Source: Vulcanococcus sp. SFB_649D_100_25 (GTDB lineage Bacteria; Cyanobacteriota; Cyanobacteriia; PCC-6307; Cyanobiaceae). Taken from it: 12,233 nucleotides of DNA. Shown piece by piece: positions 6,857 to 12,233 of this stretch (position 1 is the stretch's first letter; the number at the start of each line of letters is the position of its first letter). Location: NCBI GenBank assembly GCA_030833825.1, contig JAURGL010000042.1, forward strand, positions 1 to 12,233, written 5' to 3'. The position numbers were made by a program, and so were the translations under genes. The notes beneath the pieces were generated by a model that searched no databases, was not told the origin of the DNA, and saw only the letters and a list, made by a program, of their open reading frames with translations.

Positions 6857-7747
6857 ATGGGTAACGCCTGGGTTTTCCCTGGACAGGGCTCTCAGAAGGT
6901 GGGCATGGCCGCCGGGGTCCTTGAGCTCCCGGGAGCCCGCGAACGTTTCCAGAGTGCGTCCGAACTGCTGGGCCGCGATTTGCTGGCCATCTGCAACGGC
7001 GAAGCCAGCGGTGATCTGAGCGATCTGAACGACACCCGCAACACCCAGCCGGCGCTGTTCGTGGTTGAAAGCCTCCTGGTGGATGCCCTCAAGGCCCAGG
7101 GGCGCAGTGCTGATGTGGTGGCCGGACACAGCCTTGGCGAACTGGTGGCCCTCTATGCCGCCGGGGTCTTTGACGCCGGCACCGGCCTGCAGCTGATGAA
7201 GACCCGAAGCGAACTGATGGCCGCCGCCGGGGGCGGGGCGATGACCGCCGTGATGGGCTTTGATCGCGCTGAGCTGGAAGCATTGGTGAACGCCACCGAG
7301 GGGGTGGTGATCGCCAACGACAACAGCAGTGCCCAGGTGGTCCTCTCCGGGAGCCCCGAAGCGGTGGAGGCGGTGAGCGGACAGCTCAAATGCAAGCGGG
7401 CTATTCCCCTGGCGGTGAGCGGCGCCTTCCATTCCCCCTTCATGGCGCAGGCCGCCAGCGCCTTCGCCACAGAACTCGAGAGCGTTCCCTTCAAGGACGC
7501 CGTGATCCCGGTGTTGAGCAACACCGATCCCAGCCCCGAGACCCGTGGAGCGGCTCTGAAGGAGCGCCTGCGGAGCCAGATGACCACCGGTGTGCGCTGG
7601 CGGGAAACGATGGAACGTCTCAGCGCCGATGGGATGACCACCGCCGTGGAGATCGGACCTGGCAATGTCCTCAGCGGCCTGATCAAGCGCAGCTGCGAGG
7701 GCATCACCACCGCCCAGATCAGCACCATGGACGATCTGGGACTGTGA
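6857..7747 (+). CDS. fabD: Malonyl-CoA:ACP S-malonyltransferase
   Basis: FabD moves the malonyl group from malonyl-CoA to acyl carrier protein, giving the extender unit used by FabH and later condensing enzymes. The 296-residue protein has the N-terminal FPGQGSQ motif (oxyanion loop), the nucleophile S92 in GHSLGE, R118 (KTRSEL), which binds the malonyl carboxylate, H192 in SGAFHSPFM, and the C-terminal EIGPGNVLSGLIKR. All key residues and the overall length are normal for the family. The ATG at 6857 directly precedes the conserved NAWVFPGQG. The TGA stop at 7745-7747 overlaps the GTG start of plsC in a GTGA arrangement, suggesting coupled translation. Confidence 0.96.
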   Translation: MGNAWVFPGQGSQKVGMAAGVLELPGARERFQSASELLGRDLLAICNGEASGDLSDLNDTRNTQPALFVVESLLVDALKAQGRSADVVAGHSLGELVALYAAGVFDAGTGLQLMKTRSELMAAAGGGAMTAVMGFDRAELEALVNATEGVVIANDNSSAQVVLSGSPEAVEAVSGQLKCKRAIPLAVSGAFHSPFMAQAASAFATELESVPFKDAVIPVLSNTDPSPETRGAALKERLRSQMTTGVRWRETMERLSADGMTTAVEIGPGNVLSGLIKRSCEGITTAQISTMDDLGL

Positions 7748-8496
7748 ACCGCCCTGTGAAAGCGGTGAAGCGGGTGCTGCGGCGCCGCAAACCGGCCGAG
7801 CCCCCGGCCCTGATCCGCACCCCGCGGCCAAGCCTCACCTACCGGCTGGTGAGCTATCTGCTGGTGTTCCCGATCTACCGGCTCCTGTTCCGGGGACGCA
7901 CCACCGGCAACAGCAACGTGCCGATGGAGGGCGCCCTGGTGGTGGTGGCCAATCACGGCTCCCACCTCGATCCGCCCCTGCTGGGCCATGCCCTGGGCCG
8001 CCCGGTGGCCTTCATGGCCAAAGCGGAGTTGTTCAGGATCCCGATCCTGGGGCCGATCATCCGCGCCTGCGGGGCCTACCCGGTCTCCCGAGGCGCCAGC
8101 GACCGCGAAGCGATTCGCACCGCCACCGACAGGCTTGAGCAGGGCTGGGCCACCGGCGTGTTCATCGACGGAACCCGCCAAAACGATGGACGGGTCAACA
8201 ACCCCCAAGCCGGGGCTGCACTCCTAGCCGCCCGGGCCGGCGTTCCCCTGCTGCCAGTGGCGATCATCAACAGTCACCGGGCCCTGGGGACCGGATCGCG
8301 CCAAGCCCGCCTGGTGCCCGTCCACATCCGCATCGGCACCCCGATTCCACCGCCGGCCTCCCGCAAGCGGGCTGACCTCGATCAGGCCACGGCCGCCTGC
8401 CAAGAGCAGATCAATGCCCTGCTGGATCAAGGGCTGATCAGCGGCCCTGCAGCTCTTCCAGCAGCGGACCGAACCGCACTGCCGCCCAGTCCCTGA
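7744..8496 (+). CDS. plsC: 1-acyl-sn-glycerol-3-phosphate acyltransferase (PlsC family)
   Basis: PlsC-type enzymes acylate lysophosphatidic acid to phosphatidic acid at the membrane, the common precursor of glycerolipids. The 250-residue protein has a basic N-terminus, a hydrophobic segment at about 33-49 (RLVSYLLVFPIYRLLF), the catalytic HX4D motif NHGSHLDP (H71, D76), a region around FRIPILGPIIRACGAYPVSR and the substrate-binding motif in the form FIDGTR (140-145), where most family members have FPEGTR. VPLLPVAI is the fourth motif. The GTG start at 7744 gives a 4-nt overlap with fabD; the frame stays open upstream, but that part is antisense-like noise inside fabD. The 3' end overlaps the convergent ydcF-like gene by 59 nt. 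Specificity for lysophosphatidate, rather than another acyl acceptor, is inferred from the family and from the lipid operon. Confidence 0.9.
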   Translation: MNRPVKAVKRVLRRRKPAEPPALIRTPRPSLTYRLVSYLLVFPIYRLLFRGRTTGNSNVPMEGALVVVANHGSHLDPPLLGHALGRPVAFMAKAELFRIPILGPIIRACGAYPVSRGASDREAIRTATDRLEQGWATGVFIDGTRQNDGRVNNPQAGAALLAARAGVPLLPVAIINSHRALGTGSRQARLVPVHIRIGTPIPPPASRKRADLDQATAACQEQINALLDQGLISGPAALPAADRTALPPSP

Positions 8497-9070
8497 GGTC
8501 TCGCCCCGTCAGCAGCCAAAGCCCTGCCCGCAGGCCATCGCCCCAAACCTTGCGCCAATCCTCAGGCTCGCAGCGCTCTCCGCAGGGGACCGTCACCGGA
8601 GTGAGGGCAATCCCCCGGCTCCCGGCCACCACCCGACCCACCAGCAAGGCCCGATCCATGTGATCACTGCTGGTGATCAACAACATGTGTCGGATCTTCG
8701 CCAGCTTGAGGTCATCCACCACGGAGGTGAAGTTGCTCAAGGTGTCTGTGGCCCGGTAATCCAGGCGGACGCGGTTGTCATCGAGCCCCCGGCCCCGAAA
8801 CAACCAGTGGGCGTATTCAGGGTTGCTGCCACCGCTGACGATCACCGGGAGCCCATCGCGCCTGGCCAACTCGGCTGCAACGCGCTCCCGCTCCACATCA
8901 CCCCCCAGCACAAAGATCAACTGAGGTGGGGGCAATGGCGGTCTCCAGAGCCCTCTGGACAACCACACCCCCAAGCCCAGGCCCGCCAGGAGCAACAGAC
9001 GCCGCCCCCGCGGACGGCGCCTGCGACGGCGCGGCGGGGCTTTCGTGCGGGCGGAACTGAGCTGGGTCAT
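8438..9070 (-). CDS. YdcF/SanA-like DUF218 membrane-anchored protein
   Basis: A 210-residue protein of the DUF218 (YdcF/ElyC/SanA) group, whose members are linked loosely to cell-envelope functions; the biochemical activity is not established. It begins with an arginine-rich stretch (KAPPRRRRRRPRGRR, about 10-24) followed by one hydrophobic helix (about 25-38), so it is probably a membrane anchor with the domain exposed. The domain shows LIFVLGGDVERE, VIVSGGSNPEYA, a DTLSNF segment and LLITSSDHMDRAL, the usual conserved blocks. The ATG at 9068-9070 shares one base with the TGA of tsaB (TGATG), so translation is probably coupled to tsaB. Its 3' end runs 59 nt into the end of plsC on the opposite strand. 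Confidence 0.82.
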   Translation of the reverse strand: MTQLSSARTKAPPRRRRRRPRGRRLLLLAGLGLGVWLSRGLWRPPLPPPQLIFVLGGDVERERVAAELARRDGLPVIVSGGSNPEYAHWLFRGRGLDDNRVRLDYRATDTLSNFTSVVDDLKLAKIRHMLLITSSDHMDRALLVGRVVAGSRGIALTPVTVPCGERCEPEDWRKVWGDGLRAGLWLLTGRDLRDWAAVRFGPLLEELQGR

Positions 9071-9708
9071 CAGCTCTCGACCGGGCTGGTGGGGTACAGG
9101 GGAAGCACCGGCTCCCAGGGACCCGCCAGATCCAAAGACGCCGCCAGGCTCCCGAGCTCCAACAGCTGGAGCACGTCCGCCTCGGGCTGCACCTCAGCGT
9201 CAGCGCGGAGATCCGGGCCCGATCCATCACCAGGCCAGGTCTCACCCGGGCGGAACAAACGCGGCTCCTGCACCTCAACGACGCCACCCAGGGCCTTGGG
9301 ATCGCGGGCGTAGGCCCCGGCCACCACCCCACGGCGCGGCAGGGGTTGCTGGAGCCAGAGCCGCTGCCCCTCAAGCCAGGGCTCCACGGCCCAGCGGCGC
9401 CTGGCCATCAGCAGAAAGCTGCTGAACCCATGGAGCGGGATGGTCAGTTGCTGCGCCAGGGTGCGAGCCAGAACCACCGTGAGGCGAGTCCCCGTGAATC
9501 CTCCCGGGCCGGTCGCCACAACGATTCGCCCCAAGCGCGGCCACTGTTCAGCGGGCAGCAACTCCTCCACGCAGGGGAGCAGGTCATTGGAGAGTTGGCG
9601 CCCCAAGGGGAAGGCGGCCAGCTCGGGGGCAGCCGAGGCCGACTGCAGCCCCACCCCGAGGGTTTCACTGGAACTGTGCAGAGCCAGTAACAGGGATGGG
9701 TCCCTCAT
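9070..9708 (-). CDS. tsaB: tRNA threonylcarbamoyladenosine biosynthesis protein TsaB
   Basis: TsaB is the non-catalytic partner of TsaD in the complex that transfers threonylcarbamoyl to A37 of tRNAs reading ANN codons (t6A). The protein has 212 residues, with the N-terminal ASKHA-fold segment LLALHSSSETLGVGL and the diagnostic VVATGPGGFTGTRL (about 63-76). The first motif has His at residue 11, where many TsaB proteins have Asp (AIDTS-type), consistent with a non-catalytic role. The C-terminal half is poorly conserved, as usual for TsaB. I chose the ATG at 9706-9708 because it overlaps the ycf34 stop as ATGA. The frame extends to a GTG at 9732, but that would lie well inside ycf34. The stop overlaps the start of the ydcF-like gene by one base. 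tsaD is not in the window. Confidence 0.88.
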   Translation of the reverse strand: MRDPSLLLALHSSSETLGVGLQSASAAPELAAFPLGRQLSNDLLPCVEELLPAEQWPRLGRIVVATGPGGFTGTRLTVVLARTLAQQLTIPLHGFSSFLLMARRRWAVEPWLEGQRLWLQQPLPRRGVVAGAYARDPKALGGVVEVQEPRLFRPGETWPGDGSGPDLRADAEVQPEADVLQLLELGSLAASLDLAGPWEPVLPLYPTSPVES

Positions 9709-9956
9709 CGAGGCAGCGCCAGACCAGGACACAACCGCTGCCAGCGGCCCTGGTCCCGCTCAAAGCTCCCGCAGGCGCGCACATCCCACTCCACACCCAC
9801 CTGGGCATCGCCGAGATCCTGCACCTGCACGTGAATCCGGGGCTCCTGGGGCACGAAGTGGGGCTGCGGGCAGAGATGGGGCGCGCCGTGCTGACGCTCC
9901 ACTGCGTGGTAGGCCTGGCACTGGTCGACCCAGCGGCAGTCCACGCAGATGCACAT
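9705..9956 (-). CDS. ycf34: Ycf34, small iron-sulfur protein
   Basis: Ycf34 is a small protein conserved in cyanobacteria and some algal plastids. The Synechocystis homologue was reported to bind an Fe-S cluster and to affect photosynthetic electron transport and iron-related regulation. This copy has 83 residues and the hallmark N-terminus MCICVDCRWVDQC with cysteines 2, 4, 7 and 13, then QAYHAVERQH, GVEWDVRACGSF and a C-terminus rich in Trp and Arg. The ATG at 9954-9956 sits directly before the Cys motif; a longer open frame upstream lacks family character and would run far into the divergent gene. Its stop overlaps the ATG of tsaB (ATGA), so it is the first gene of a tight three-gene operon with tsaB and the ydcF-like gene. 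Confidence 0.93.
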   Translation of the reverse strand: MCICVDCRWVDQCQAYHAVERQHGAPHLCPQPHFVPQEPRIHVQVQDLGDAQVGVEWDVRACGSFERDQGRWQRLCPGLALPR

Positions 9957-9984
9957 CTCCAGCGTCAGTGCAGGTGATGCCATT
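9957..9984. promoter_or_regulatory. Short divergent intergenic region between ycf34 and the tRNA nucleotidyltransferase
   Basis: Only 28 bp separate the two chosen divergent starts, so the promoters of each gene must lie at least partly inside the coding region of the other. I could not assign -10 or -35 elements with confidence. This is inferred from the gene layout alone. Confidence 0.3.
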
Positions 9985-11226
9985 GTGCCCGCCCCACGCG
10001 GTTCTGCCGAGGCCGCACGGCTGGCCTGGAGCACCCTCCAGCCGGATCGCTGGCCCCTGCCCCTTGCGGCCTTCCCTTCCGATGCTGCCCTGGTGGGAGG
10101 TGCGGTGCGCGATGCCCTGCTGCAACGCCTGGGGCCCGAGCCGGATCTTGACCTGGTGGTGGAGGGCGACGCCATTGCCCTCTGCCGGCAGCTCAGCAAG
10201 CGGCATGGGGGCAGCGCTGTGGTGTTGGACCCCGAACGGAGCATTGCCCGCCTGGTGATCCAGGGCTGGAGCGTGGATCTCGCCAGGCTGGAGGGTGGCA
10301 CCCTGCTAAGCGACCTGCAGCGGCGCGACTACACGGTGAACGCGATGGCGTTGCCCTTGGCGGATCAGACGGCCTTGGTGGATCCCCACGGGGGCTTGCA
10401 TCACCTGGAACAACGCCAGCTGGTGGCCATCGCCGAGGCCAACCTGCTCGATGATCCATTGCGCCTGCTGCGGGGAATCCGCCTGGCCACCGAGCTGCAT
10501 TTCCAGCTCGACCCCGCCAGTGAGGGCTGGATTCAGGAGCACCGGGGACGGCTCCAGCAGGTGGCGGGGGAACGGGTCCTAGCGGAGCTCGAGAAGCTGA
10601 GCAACGCCCCGGCCGGGGAGCAGGGCCTGTTGCAGTGCCTGCACTGGGGCCTGCTGAGCCCGTGGCAGGGCATCGACCAGGGAAGCCCACTGCCCCAACT
10701 CAACCCGAGCCAGGCAAGAGCCCTGGGGCTCAGGGAGTGCGACTGTGCCACGGCCCTGCCCTTGGCCAGGCTGGCGGCTGTGCTAGACGCGGAAGGCCTG
10801 AAAGCCCTCCGCAGCAGCCGCAAGTTGCAGCAGCGGGTGGAGCGACTGCGGCGCTGGCAATCGCGCCTGAATCACCAGCGCCCCCTGCAGGACGCCGAAG
10901 CCCTACCGGAAGCGGAGCGACTGCAGCTCCACCTCGAGCTGGAACTGGACTTGCCTGCCCTACTGCTCAGTTGGCCCACAGAGGCAGCGCAAGGGTGGCT
11001 GCGGCGTTGGGAGGATGGCAGCGATCGTCTGTTTCACCCCAAGCCCGCCATCGATGGGCTCACCCTGCAGCGACACCTGGGGCTCAAAGCCTCTCCCCAA
11101 CTGGGGGCCTTGCTGCAGTTTCTAATGCTGGAGAGGGCCTTCGGCAGACTCAAGGGAGAGGGCGAAGCACTGCAGAAGGCCGAGCAATGGCTGAGGTCGA
11201 CGACAGCGCCAAGCCCGGAGGACTAG
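9985..11226 (+). CDS. Class II tRNA nucleotidyltransferase (CCA- or CC-adding enzyme)
   Basis: The enzyme adds or repairs the 3'-terminal CCA (or CC) of tRNA without a nucleic acid template. The 413-residue protein has the class II head: LVGGAVRD (36-43), metal-binding DLD (54-56) with a further carboxylate D98, RRDYTVNA (113-120) and the nucleotide-template helix DDPLRLLRGIR (156-166), followed by a mostly alpha-helical, Leu/Arg/Gln-rich tRNA-binding tail. Only about 8 residues separate DLAR (98-101) from DLQRRD (110-115). CCA- and A-adding enzymes carry a longer flexible loop there, so this copy looks loop-less, like CC-adding enzymes. I chose the GTG at 9985, which leaves 28 bp to the divergent ycf34 start; an ATG at 9949 is possible but would overlap ycf34. 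Whether it adds C74-C75 only or the whole CCA cannot be settled here. Confidence 0.88.
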   Translation: MPAPRGSAEAARLAWSTLQPDRWPLPLAAFPSDAALVGGAVRDALLQRLGPEPDLDLVVEGDAIALCRQLSKRHGGSAVVLDPERSIARLVIQGWSVDLARLEGGTLLSDLQRRDYTVNAMALPLADQTALVDPHGGLHHLEQRQLVAIAEANLLDDPLRLLRGIRLATELHFQLDPASEGWIQEHRGRLQQVAGERVLAELEKLSNAPAGEQGLLQCLHWGLLSPWQGIDQGSPLPQLNPSQARALGLRECDCATALPLARLAAVLDAEGLKALRSSRKLQQRVERLRRWQSRLNHQRPLQDAEALPEAERLQLHLELELDLPALLLSWPTEAAQGWLRRWEDGSDRLFHPKPAIDGLTLQRHLGLKASPQLGALLQFLMLERAFGRLKGEGEALQKAEQWLRSTTAPSPED

Positions 11227-11306
11227 GGGAAAGGCACCTCGCCGTGATTAACTTCACCTCGTAAGGCGTTATCAACGACCTGATCCAGCCAGTTAGGGCA
11301 CAGCAT
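11223..11306 (-). CDS. Candidate 27-residue small protein (unrecognised)
   Basis: An ATG at 11304-11306 opens a 27-codon frame ending in TAG at 11223-11225 whose product begins MLCPNWLDQVVDN and ends GEVNHGEVPFP. It lies in the gap between the nucleotidyltransferase and the RRM gene, antisense to the gap, with its stop touching the end of the nucleotidyltransferase. The amphipathic WLDQVVDNAL segment looks protein-like. However, only about 15 of 26 codons end in G or C, unlike the strongly GC-ending neighbours, and no Shine-Dalgarno sequence is seen. The stretch may equally be untranslated leader DNA. I do not recognise the product. Confidence 0.2.
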   Translation of the reverse strand: MLCPNWLDQVVDNALRGEVNHGEVPFP

Positions 11307-11415
11307 TACGCAGAAGGTCGCCGTTTGAACTCCGCTGTCGGGTTCTCTGCAGCCGCATCGTGATTGACCCCGACCAGCCAGAGCACAGTTTCTTCCTTCC
11401 TCTCCCTCTCGACCC
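11227..11415. promoter_or_regulatory. Probable promoter and 5' leader of the RRM gene
   Basis: This 189-bp gap is more AT-rich than the surrounding genes. It contains a 7-nt direct repeat CACCTCG at 11235-11241 and 11255-11261, spaced exactly 20 bp start to start, and a pyrimidine-only-like run (about 11387-11412) just before the ATG where a Shine-Dalgarno sequence would normally sit. I could not identify a convincing -35/-10 pair. Cyanobacterial rbp genes are often cold- or light-regulated, so a controlled leader would be expected, but that is inference. Confidence 0.35.
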
Positions 11416-11844
11416 ATGAGCGTTCGTCTGTACGTCGGCAACCTGCCCCAAAGCTTCGATAACAAGGAGCTCGAGGCTCTGTTCGCCAGCGTGGGCGAAG
11501 GCGTGCGCTTCAAAGCCGTCCAGGACCGTGAGACCGGAGCGGGCCGTGGCTTCGGTTTCGCCAACGTCAACGACGAGAAGCTCGCCGATGCCGTGATCGA
11601 GCAGCTCAACGGCCGTGAGTTCGGCGGTAATGCCCTGCGCATTGAGCGCTCGGAGCGCCGCGATGATCGCCGGAGCAACGACCGCCGCGGCCCTGGCAAC
11701 AGCGTCGCCCCCACCGCAGCCCGCAAAGCCGTCAACAAAGTCGTGCACAGCGACAGCGTTGAAGAAGGCGCCCCTGATCCCCGCTGGGCTGGTGAACTGG
11801 CCAAGCTCAAGGGTCTTCTCGACAGCCAGAAGACTGCGGTCTGA
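11416..11844 (+). CDS. RRM-domain RNA-binding protein (cyanobacterial Rbp family)
   Basis: A 142-residue cytoplasmic protein with one RNA recognition motif at about residues 3-78: RNP2 is LYVGNL (5-10) and RNP1 is RGFGFANV (44-51), with IEQLNGREFGGNALRI closing the domain. Cyanobacterial Rbp proteins bind mRNA and several are cold-induced or involved in mRNA localisation near thylakoids. The tail is unusual: an Arg/Asp-rich stretch (RRDDRRSNDRRGPG, about 81-94), then a segment ending in DPRWAGELAKLKGLLDSQK, rather than the glycine-rich tail of many Rbp proteins. RNP1 ends in ANV, where VEM or VxF is more usual. The ATG at 11416 lies right before the RRM; no Shine-Dalgarno sequence precedes it, only a pyrimidine run. 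It is transcribed alone and ends at an intrinsic terminator. Confidence 0.92.
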   Translation: MSVRLYVGNLPQSFDNKELEALFASVGEGVRFKAVQDRETGAGRGFGFANVNDEKLADAVIEQLNGREFGGNALRIERSERRDDRRSNDRRGPGNSVAPTAARKAVNKVVHSDSVEEGAPDPRWAGELAKLKGLLDSQKTAV

Positions 11845-11873
11845 GACCGGCGGCAGCCCTCAAAGCCTTCAGT

Positions 11874-11912
11874 TCCCCGGAAGATGCCCCAGGCACCCCG
11901 GGGATTTTTATT
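11874..11912 (+). terminator. Rho-independent terminator of the RRM gene
   Basis: TCCCCGG (11874-11880) pairs with CCGGGGA (11898-11904). A further TGCC/GGCA stem with a CCA loop lies inside, and the hairpin is followed directly by TTTTTATT. The hairpin starts 29 nt after the stop of the RRM gene. On the opposite strand there is no T-tract after the hairpin, so it probably does not terminate the convergent small gene. Confidence 0.85.
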
Positions 11913-11928
11913 GGCCCTCGCGATCAAC

Positions 11929-12105
11929 TCAGGGCAACAACGCGGCGGCAGCAATCACAGCCACGAAGATCCCCAGGAACAGAAAACCCATCCGGGTCAT
12001 GTTCTGTTCGTGGTGATCAATGCCCTCCTCGACTTCATGGGCCATCTGCTGCCGAAAAGCGTCTAAGGCAGCCTGTTTGTCTTCAGCGTTGGGGACTTGC
12101 TTCAT
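11929..12105 (-). CDS. Small single-helix membrane protein (58 aa), unknown function
   Basis: A 58-residue protein that I do not recognise. The N-terminal half is charged and soluble-looking (KQVPNAEDKQ, AHEVEEGIDHHEQN), and the C-terminal part is one hydrophobic helix (about 40-57, MGFLFLGIFVAVIAAAAL) ending at LLP. The charge pattern suggests a membrane-anchored helix with the N-terminus on the cytoplasmic side, but this is only inferred. The start ATG at 12103-12105 has AGGA about 9 nt upstream, which is the clearest ribosome binding site in the window and supports translation. It converges on the RRM gene across 84 bp and lies 34 nt downstream of another tiny membrane protein gene on the same strand. 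Confidence 0.65.
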   Translation of the reverse strand: MKQVPNAEDKQAALDAFRQQMAHEVEEGIDHHEQNMTRMGFLFLGIFVAVIAAAALLP

Positions 12106-12139
12106 CAGATGAATCCTGGGTGATCAAAGGATCAAGGGT

Positions 12140-12233
12140 TCAGGCCCGGTGGAAGAACCAATAGGCACCAACCGCCAAGGCAATCATCAAAACAATTGGG
12201 ACGCCAATCGCGGCCATGCCGTTATGGCTCTTC
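12140..12233 (-). CDS. Tiny single-helix membrane protein, partial or with start at 12217
   Basis: The reverse strand is open from the window edge to a TGA at 12140-12142. An ATG at 12215-12217 would give a 25-residue peptide (MAAIGVPIVLMIALAVGAYW, then FFHRA); the frame also continues upstream through KSHNG, so the true start may lie outside the window. Almost the whole peptide is one hydrophobic helix with an aromatic and basic end (YWFFHR), typical of small integral membrane subunits. It probably shares a transcript with the 58-residue gene downstream. I do not recognise it and cannot give a function. Confidence 0.45.
   Translation of the reverse strand, partial: KSHNGMAAIGVPIVLMIALAVGAYWFFHRA

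Noticed and set aside
12121..12134. TGATC-AAAG-GATCA hairpin between the two small membrane genes
   Set aside because: The stem is only 5 bp and AT-containing, with no T-tract; too weak to call a terminator.
1..12233. Mobile elements, CRISPR arrays, tRNA/rRNA genes or a replication origin
   Set aside because: No transposase-like frames, no regularly spaced repeats, no tRNA-like cloverleaf and no DnaA-box cluster were seen; nearly all sequence is accounted for by core genes.

Overview
The window looks like chromosomal DNA of a high-GC picocyanobacterium (Cyanobium or a high-GC Synechococcus). Ycf3, Ycf34 and an RpaB/Ycf27 response regulator are markers of oxygenic phototrophs. The base composition is GC-rich throughout, and I found only one perfect HIP1 octamer (GCGATCGC). 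All assignments come from reading motifs and remembered family features; no database was searched.

Layout. (1) 1-278 (-): N-terminus of a copper P-type ATPase (CtaA-like), divergent from ycf3 (380-901, +), a photosystem I assembly factor. (2) 892-3585 (-): a metabolite:H+ symporter of the MFS lies directly downstream of radA, and its 3' end overlaps that of ycf3. (3) 3699-8496 (+): rpaB, then a compact lipid cluster plsX-fabH-fabD-plsC. plsX begins inside the end of rpaB, and fabD/plsC overlap at GTGA. (4) 8438-9956 (-): ycf34-tsaB-ydcF-like operon with stop/start overlaps, converging on plsC with a 59-nt overlap. (5) 9985-11226 (+): a class II tRNA nucleotidyltransferase, divergent from ycf34 with only 28 bp between the starts. 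(6) 11416-11844 (+): an RRM RNA-binding protein with a good intrinsic terminator. (7) 11929-12233 (-): two tiny single-helix membrane proteins, the second cut by the window edge.

How the genes fit together. FabD makes malonyl-ACP and FabH performs the first condensation of fatty acid synthesis. PlsX and PlsC feed acyl groups into phosphatidic acid. The cluster sits directly behind the light/redox-stress regulator RpaB. The minus operon and its divergent neighbour combine an Fe-S protein with two tRNA maturation functions (t6A synthesis and 3'-CCA addition).

Most of this is ordinary core genome and I see no new defence or mobile system. The best leads are a nucleotidyltransferase that appears to lack the flexible loop (suggesting a CC-adding enzyme), a glycine/alanine-rich N-terminal extension on PlsX, operator-like inverted repeats upstream of rpaB, and the unannotated tiny membrane proteins at the right edge.
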